This document shows, one piece after another, positions 52,001 through 61,000 of a stretch of DNA of 64,000 nt. This stretch comes from Euprymna scolopes. Lineage: Eukaryota > Mollusca > Cephalopoda > Sepiida > Sepiolidae. Location of the stretch: NCBI GenBank assembly GCA_024364805.1, contig CM044504.1, positions 106,493,205 to 106,557,204 on the forward strand, given 5' to 3'. The notes beneath the pieces are model-generated. The model was given only the letters and a program-made list of their open reading frames with translations. It was not told where the DNA came from and did not search any database. The position numbers were made by a program, and so were the translations under genes. How positions within the stretch are numbered: the first letter of the stretch is position 1; each line of letters starts with the position of its first letter.

Positions 52001-55000
52001 AACAATGATCATAATAATCATTGACCAGCACATCTTTCAGCATATATAACAGTATGTTTATGCATGTAGATATCCAAAATTTTATCATAAAACATATTTC
52101 ATTAACTTAAGTATGGATTGCTTCTAGTTGGATCATCTCAAAGAAGAATTAGCCCCTAACCCTGCGAAATAGGAATTTTAGTTTATCGCTTTTTAAGGGA
52201 TTTCTTAAATTGCTAAATGTGTGTTCTGCTTTTTAGTCAAATTCCTGTTTTTTTTTTTCTTTTAAGAAAATGCTGATTTCTCATAAATTGTTTGAATTGT
52301 CTCAACACAGGATTTTATTTCTTGCTTAATCTTTCTTCCTCTCCATCTCATTTTATCTTATGTCGCCTTGCCTTCCTTATTTTATAACAGTTCTCTCTGA
52401 AAACTGAAAATGTTAATTCTGCCACACTTTATAAAGTATCTAGGGGAGGTAGAAGACTTTTATTTCAAAAAATGTCTCCTTCCACCCACTTCCAGGAAAT
52501 TGAGATTTATGAAGCTGCTGAAAGCCCAAGGTCCACTTTCTTGGTGAGAAAACGATGTCATTTGAGATCCTATTAGTAGTGTTTAGATGATTAATCGTGA
52601 ATCGAAAAAATCAGAATCTGAATATTTTGTGTCTATATTCCAATGCCAAAACAATTTTTTTTTAATTGTTTCATTTTTATTTTTTAAAACTTCATTTTCC
52701 ATTGCTGATATTAATTATAAAATAAAAATTTATTGACTTGTAACTATCAGTAAAACTAAAATTTATAGACCATCTCCTCTTACAAGTGTATTTTTATGTT
52801 TCTGAAAATATATGCACATATGAGTATTTATATAAATAAAAACAACTATAGCTAAATACTTGTAGATTTAAAAAGAATCAGAATCAATAATTATATTGGA
52901 ATCATCTAATCACTATCTGCTAAATAATGGCACTCAGGCACCTTGTGTCCTGCTGAAGATAGTTGGAAACAACACATAAAGACATCTATCCATAATTAAG
53001 TAAAAAAAGTTGTCGTCCTTCTTCTAATGAGTGTCTAGCAACTCTGCCAACAAAGAATCATTCAAATTTCATACAACCAACCCTACCCCCCCTCCTTCTC
53101 CAAGAAGAACAGCATGAATACATATTTCTATACACACACCTGCCTACCTGCAGATGGGTATATAATGATAATATCTATATGGATAATCCAATAATTTCAA
53201 TCCTTTTCATGTTCTCTTTTTCCTTTTCTCTCTTTTGCAGATTTTCAAATACATAAGCTTCAACAAAACAATGACGCAACTCTCATCTACGCTCGGCAAA
53301 TGTGCCAAGGATTTGGCAGGATTCGCTGTCATGTTCTTCATTATTTTCTTGGCTTTCACCCAACTAGGATATTTGATTTTTGGTACTCAAATCAAAGACT
53401 TCAGTAGTTTTGAGGATTCTTTGTACGTATAACCAGAAAAAAAAGCTCTTGTTTATTGCTCCTCTTTATTTTTAGGTCAATTATTTCAGTTTAGAAAAGT
53501 TATTAAAATAAGCAAGAGTATTTAGTTTATTACTATATAAGATTATTTCATTACAATATTATATATTACTGCATGTCATTACAATATTTTACATTACTGT
53601 ATGTCATTACAATATTGCATATTACAGCATATTGTTACAAATTTACATCTTTCTGACATCAAATTGTGTCAGATGTATTTTCAAAGTTGAACTTATATAG
53701 TATTTAAGCTAACAAATCAAATTGATTTTTACTAAACATTTTTGATCTATTATTGTACTATGTTATTTGTCATAAACTAACATGCTTCGCTACAATTTAT
53801 AAAAAAATCTTGTCAGTTTTATAATATGAAGACATTTTTTTAAATACTTAAAACAATCTGCTAAGGGGAATGAACTCTTATTCATTTAGTAACCGTTAGT
53901 GTTCTTTATTTTCTTCTTTTTTTTTTCTTTACAAACAAAAGCAAAGATTTATTTGTAAATTAGACCCCACTGGATTATTGACTTATTCATTTTTTTTTCT
54001 TTTTTAATTCGATTTGTTCTTATTAAATAAAAAATATATTTACTTTTAGCTTAGATACTGAACTTGACAAAAAGTATAATCATAGAATGGAGGTAGGCAA
54101 ACTTTTATTAGCCCACATTTAAAAAAATTCACAATTATATAGGACCACGGAATTTTATAGGGTTACATTAAAAATATTCACAATTTTATAGAACTGTACG
54201 ATTATGACCACATTCAAAAATTCACAACTTTATAGGGTCACATTAAAATATCAAAATTTTATAGAAATCCACAATTTTAAAGGGTCACATAAACAATTCA
54301 CAATTTTATAGGGACAATGAGTTAATAACCCAAAATATTTAATAGGCAAAATAAAGGCCTTTTTAAGAAAAGAAATGAAATTTATATTATTCCCTATTTT
54401 AAAGTACTGTAGAGTTTTCAGATTAAAAACATTTATTTAGAAGATAAAAAAAAACCTTAGTTTGAATAAATAAAAAAATTGTTAACATTTGGCAAACTGC
54501 ATCAATTTCTTTGGCAGGCCACATCTACCCACAGGCTGTAGTTTGACCATAGAATTTGAACATAATAAATCCTGGGCAATGCTGGATCGGTACAGCTAGT
54601 ATTATATTAAATCCTTTATGAGAATACAACTCAATGTTTTTTTCAATATAAAAATATACTATTATTATGATGTTAATAGATTATTAGAATGTACAATATT
54701 GTTAAGATCCAATTTAAAAATAAAATTTTAGTCAATAATAATCAAATTTTAATGCAATATTTTTGTATAATTTTCATGATAAAAAAGACATTAAAATAAT
54801 GTTTTCATTTTTTTTTTTTTTCATTTTTTTTTTTTTTTTTTTTTTTTTTTCAGCTTCACTCTTTTCCGTATCATCTTGGGCGACTTTGATTTTGTCCAAC
54901 TGGAAGCGGCTGACAGAGTGCTCGGACCAATATTCTTCTTCCTCTATGTATTCTTTGTGTTCTTCGTACTCCTTAATATGTTCTTGGCTATCATCAATGA

Positions 55001-58000
55001 TACTTATTCCGAGGTGAAAGGAGACATTGCCAACCAAAAGAATGAATTCGAGATGGGAGATTATTTCAAGAGAGTAAGTCTCAAAATTCAGATTTTATAA
55101 TAAAACAGAAAAAAAATTTAGGTTGACAGAATTGTAAACTTAAAATATACTATGTTCGTATTTCTATGTTTTAAGTAACGTATGTGTTGGGGGCATATGA
55201 GGAAGCCATTTTGTGATTTTAGTTTTCTTTAGCTAGGAACATCATATTCAGTATAACATTAGCAACAAAGTCTAGTAGCTGTTCTGATATCTGATTTGAG
55301 CTTTCCTGTTGTCGGTCAGTAAAGGAAAAATATTTCCAGATTGAGGCAATTTTTAAATATATTACAATCCAAAGCGCCCCTTTTTAAGGAGCTGAATTAC
55401 CCCACATTAAAGAATGGTTTTATGTCTATCTCAGTCGTCAAGTAAATTATGACAACTGAGACACAGTTGAAAGGGTAATATCATCAGACCTGATTAATAG
55501 AAACTGGCTACTTTCGCACTTGTCCTATCAACCACTCCTATGTAATTATTTGGAAACTGATCACTGACTTTAAGGCATCTTCCTGTCTTTAGAGTTAAAA
55601 TATATCTCAGCGGCTCGCCATTATCTTTTTACTTACCTCATTTTCTATACTTTTGCTCTGCTAAATTTCATTGGTTCAACTAATTTATTACAAAATTATT
55701 TAATTTGAACTGTTTGATATCAATCAATAATTTGTTGAAATCATCAATATTTTTCTTGCTATTAAATCCTTAAGATTATCTGATATTAATTTTATCATCC
55801 AGTATTTATTTTTTTCTCCTATTTGCTTCTATTTGTTTTGTTCCAACATTTTCCAACTTTTTCTTTCAACTTTTCTCCAGGGATACCAAAGAATGGTTGA
55901 TAAGCTTAACTTTAAACGTGACAAAATTGTTGATATCCAAAAGGCATTGCAATCTGCCGATATTAACCAAGACAATCATCTGGATTTTGATGAATGGCGT
56001 CAAGATATGAAAGCGTAAGTATTAGAGTATTATGATTTTTTTTTTCTTTCTCACCTCAACGTTACTTTTAACTCTATTTTTTAAATGTATTTCTTTGCCG
56101 ATCACTAAGGTTTGAAATAGCATTTTGAAATGCATCAAATATCTCCATGTCTTTCCAGTTCTCTGCTTCACTTAAGCTTTAAGTATGAGAATCGTTATCC
56201 CGATGCTATTTTCCATGGTTTTCTATTTGTCTTCTTTTTTTTTTCCTTGTTCTATCATCTTGGCTATAGCCTAAGGTGCAATCACTGGTTTACAAGTATA
56301 AAAATAAAATAGATCAACCACAAGAGAAAACACAACTCCATACATGGTGTATAAATCAGTTGTGCTCTGAATGTATTTGTCTGTTGTAGCATCTTTTTTG
56401 ATCTGTTGATCAGTTCATCTCATCTGCTAAAGCTTTATCTACTCTCATCCGACTGACTCTAATCTCTCTGATCTTTCTCGGAGAGAGGGAGGGCTTTCGA
56501 ACCACCAGCTGTTGTCAACTATACCAAACTGGACTGGAAGCTATCCTAAACTTATTTTGACTCCTAATTTTATTATCAATAAATAATTTATAAAAATCAG
56601 AAATTGTATGTCCTACCAAGATGTCTTAGTCACCACCACATCTGATTAATAGAAATTGACTACTTCCACATTTATCATATCAGCCACTCACAGCTATTTG
56701 GAAACTAACCACTGACCATGAGACATTCATGTCTCAACAGTTTAAAAGATCATGGTGGTCTCTCCATCTTTTTACTCATCTCTTATCCTATACTTTAATC
56801 TACTATTGAATCATTTCCTGACATTGCTGGGTGTCTTCACTTTATGCCAGAGTAGGGTACATCCAACATGTCACATATCATTTCCAGATGTGTCCATACA
56901 TTGATAGAAGAGTCTTTGTCCTTTCACCAATTAGTTTGTCATACTCAAGTCTGAAATAATATTTTAATTTGTAAACAATTGTTTCTTTTTAAAATTTTTT
57001 TATGGAAATCACTCCAGACAGGTGTAACGTCACTTGATATAAGGAGCTAACAAGAATTAACGATAATTATTAAAGACAAGAGATGTCTATCGGTCTTAGT
57101 TTTTAAAAGACCATGGCTATAAGTAGGAGGAAAACAGCAGAAAGAGTTCCACAAGTCTGTAGTTCTTGGAAAGCAGCTACTAGAATAGGAAACTACTAAA
57201 AGGAAGTATCAAAATAGTGAAATGATGAAGACCACTAGATCAACAAGTCAAACAAGCTGTAACAAAGGAAGCAGGGAATAGATCAGACAATTCTGAAGAA
57301 TGCATGTAATAATAGTATTTATAGAAAAAACTGAGACTAGCAACATCATGATTGTGAGAGAGAAGATGCAAAGAAATAGGGAGGGGTGCAATCAAATTAC
57401 AGATACGTTTTGCACCGTATCAAGAACCCTCAAATTGGACACAGATTCGTCAGCCCAAATATGACAACAGTACTATATACAAGGTCTGATAGTAGATTTA
57501 TAGAGATAAAGAATAACCTTAGATGTGAGAAAGTGTTTGGAGTGATAGGGAGAACTGATTTAATGAGAAGCAGAAAGAGCAATGGTTGAATGTATGAACT
57601 CCATGAAAGGTTTGAAAAGAAAATCCAATGTATATAATCTCTATAAACATTTTGAAAGTACAAAGTGATCCACAAAAAGGAAAAAGGAACTTTTCAATCT
57701 AAACACTTTATAAACAGCCAAGAAAGGGAGATAATTCTATCTTTTATACTACCAGGTGCACTGTAAAAATAATATGAAATTTAGCATGACTAATTTACAC
57801 ATGTATTATTGTAAAGATACTAACCCAACAAGCAGCAAAATCCCACTCCTTCACTGTTGAGGTTCCTAGATGCTGGAAAGCCTTCTACTCTAATAGTTTC
57901 TTTCCATGGACTGCTAAACTTTGGAATTCCTTCTCTGTTTCTTGCTTGACTGTACTAACATGCAGAAGTTTAAATATAACTTTAACAGACATCTCACATC

Positions 58001-61000
58001 TCAACTCCCCACATAGTCTCCTGTAGTCATGGTTCCAATTAGTAGCCTCTTACATCCAATCAGGAGTAAAAAAAAAAAAAAGTAAAAAATGCATTATTAA
58101 TGCTAGAAAAATACAAATGTGTTTTCAACAACATAGACCATCTAGCCAACTTCTGTTCACACATTGGATGACTACAAGCAGATATTGTTCCAAGATTCCA
58201 TCAATAGTCTTTAAAAAATTTTATGTCTGTGACCTGTCTCATCTGTAATTGTTAGTTAATGTAACAGTATATAATAAAGAATATACCAAAACCACCAGAA
58301 AAATTAGAAAATTTCTGGAAAACTTATAACAGTGTAGTAAATGATGGGCAATCAACAATTCCTCCACTATCTAACAATTTCTTGGTTGTTTGCATGGTAA
58401 CCAAGAAAGCTAACCTACTTGCTTGTCAGTTTGCCTCCAACTCTAGTTTGGACCTAATAAACCACTCCCTCCCAGATTTTCCTTTGCAAACAGAAACGAC
58501 ACTAGATGATCTGAAAATCACTCCTTCTATAGAACAATATCATAAAAAAACATAGACACCTCAAAAGCATGAGAATCTGATCTCATCCTGACTATTAAAT
58601 TCTCTGCTGCGGTTGCTACAGTTCTCTCCAAACTTTCCAATAAATGCCTTAATGAATTTTGTTTTCTTGACTACTGGGAAACTGCTTTTGTGGTACTAGT
58701 TTACAAGAGTTCAGGCAAAAGAACTGATCCATTACATTATTGCGCTATTAGCCTCCTCTCTCTTTTTGGCAAAATATTTTAGTCTTTAATTAAACAATCC
58801 CTAGTCCACCACCTCATAGATGCTAAACTTTTTTCTGACCGACAATCTGAATTTAAGCAATCACAACTGTAATCTCTGAACATATATAACATGCACTGGA
58901 TAAGGCAGGTGAGGCTAGGGCAGAAGCTCTAGATATATCTAAGGCATTTGACAGTATTTGGCACAATGATCTTTTCATGAAAATCAAATATATTATTGAA
59001 TGAATACTTAACATAATTAAATCGTTCTTAAATAAGAGAAGACTCCAGATTATCCTTGATGGTTGTACGTCAAAACAATATTATATAAATGCAGGTGTGC
59101 CTCGGGGGTCAATCCTTGAATGTTTATTATTCCTCATATTGATAAATTACTTCCTTGATAAAATTGTCTCGTAACATCACACTCTATAACAGACATGAGG
59201 GGAAAATGAATAAACACATATCCAAGCCAATGGCAAAAACCATAGAGGGAGATCTCCAGTCTGTCGTGGAATGGGGGACATAAATGGATGGTAACATTCA
59301 ATGCTGCCAAAAGTAAGCTTCTTTTCTTTAATAAATACAAGAAACCTTCTCAACCACTGATAGCCATGGCTAATGATACATTACCTTTGTTCAAATTCCT
59401 TGGCTTAACGTTTACAGGGAACATGAATTGGAACAGATACATTGAGGGAATGATAGAAAGTTATTTACAGCCGAGAATATCCTGTACTTCTACAAGGCCA
59501 CCATTCGCCCATGTATGGGATATTATTGCTACATTTTGGGCTGGTGTATCTGCTACTAGTCACTTGCTCTTAGACAGGGTTCAAAAGAGTCGTCAACATA
59601 ATAGGTCCCATACTGTCAGCTAGGCTTCCACCTCCGTTCCATTGAAGCAATGTTGCATCCCTCTGCCTGTTTTGCAAGTAGATGCTCTGACGAACTACAA
59701 GCTCTTGTACCCCTTCAATGTAAATACCCCCAACAAACCTGACAAAGTAAATCCCACTCCTATGCAGTAGATATTCCTAGATGTTCTTGGCCTTTTTGGT
59801 CAAGATCAAAGTATAGTATCTGTTCCGGCAGATACTGCACTTAAGATAATCTGTACCAGTCAATGGAGGGGAAACCCTCTATACTGGGACAATTATTATT
59901 TTTGGTAACCAGAGTGCCCCCTTTTTGCTTACTTTTAGGGGAGCTGGTTTTTACCTCACATTAAAAACGGCCTTGTGCCTAATTTGCTCAGTGGGGGAGC
60001 AAATAAATACCATCTGTTCCGGCAGATACTGCAAGCTATGACTAGCTATGACTAGCAAAGACCAGATGTGGAGGCAACCCCACATGCCTGACCTTTAACC
60101 AGCTCCCATTTCCCACCTCTCGGGAGCTGGTCCCCTTTTTCCCTTCTCCCTCCCTTCACTCCTCACATTAAAAATCGGCCTTGTGCCTAATTTGCTTGGT
60201 GGGGGAGCAAATAAATACCATCTGTTCCGGCAGATGCTGCAAGCTATGACTAGCTATGACTAGCAAAGACCAGATGTGGGGGCAACCCCACATGCCTGAC
60301 CATTAACCAGCTCCCATTTCCCAGATGTTAGAAAGTCTTCTACTCTAATAGTTTCTTCCCCAGAACTGCTAGACTTTTGAATTCCTTTCCGGGTCCCTGC
60401 TTCCCTGACTATACTGACATGCAGAAGTTCAAAAGTAATGTAAACAGACATCTTGCTACTCAACTCCCTACATAGTATGACTGCAAGTTATGTCCCATAT
60501 AGTAGCCCCTTACATTAAAGTAGCACTGTTCCTTATTTGGGTGAAAATGCAATCAAAAAATTGTTTTGAAATATTCTGGTGAAAATACGCCCCACGCAAA
60601 GTTTTTTTCATTTGATGACGCGAGTACATTTATTACTCTGTGTAAGAATGTTAGATCACATGAGTATCTATACAGAATTTTGAAGGAAAATCGTTTTTTT
60701 GTACCAAAAGTTGGCATTTACTTGCAATCTTTTCTATATTTAAAAAATATTCTTCATCATTTCACTTGCTTTTCAATTTAATGAGATTCTGTTTCTTTCT
60801 CTGCAGACGCGGCTATGCCGATGGAGAAATTGAAGCTATGTTTGCTAAATATGATGTGGATGGTGACCGCGTTCTAGATGAGAATGAGCAAAAGAGAATG
60901 CAAGCCGATTTGTCCGAACAAAAAGTAAGTAATTTTCACTGGAATAATATCTCACATGTATTGTATTATATTTATTAGTGATGGGACGATTCCAATATTT

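Noticed and set aside
59786-59910. Functional U2 snRNA gene
   Set aside because: Only the 5' domain is conserved; stem-loops IIb, III and IV are absent and it sits in a LINE with a target duplication.
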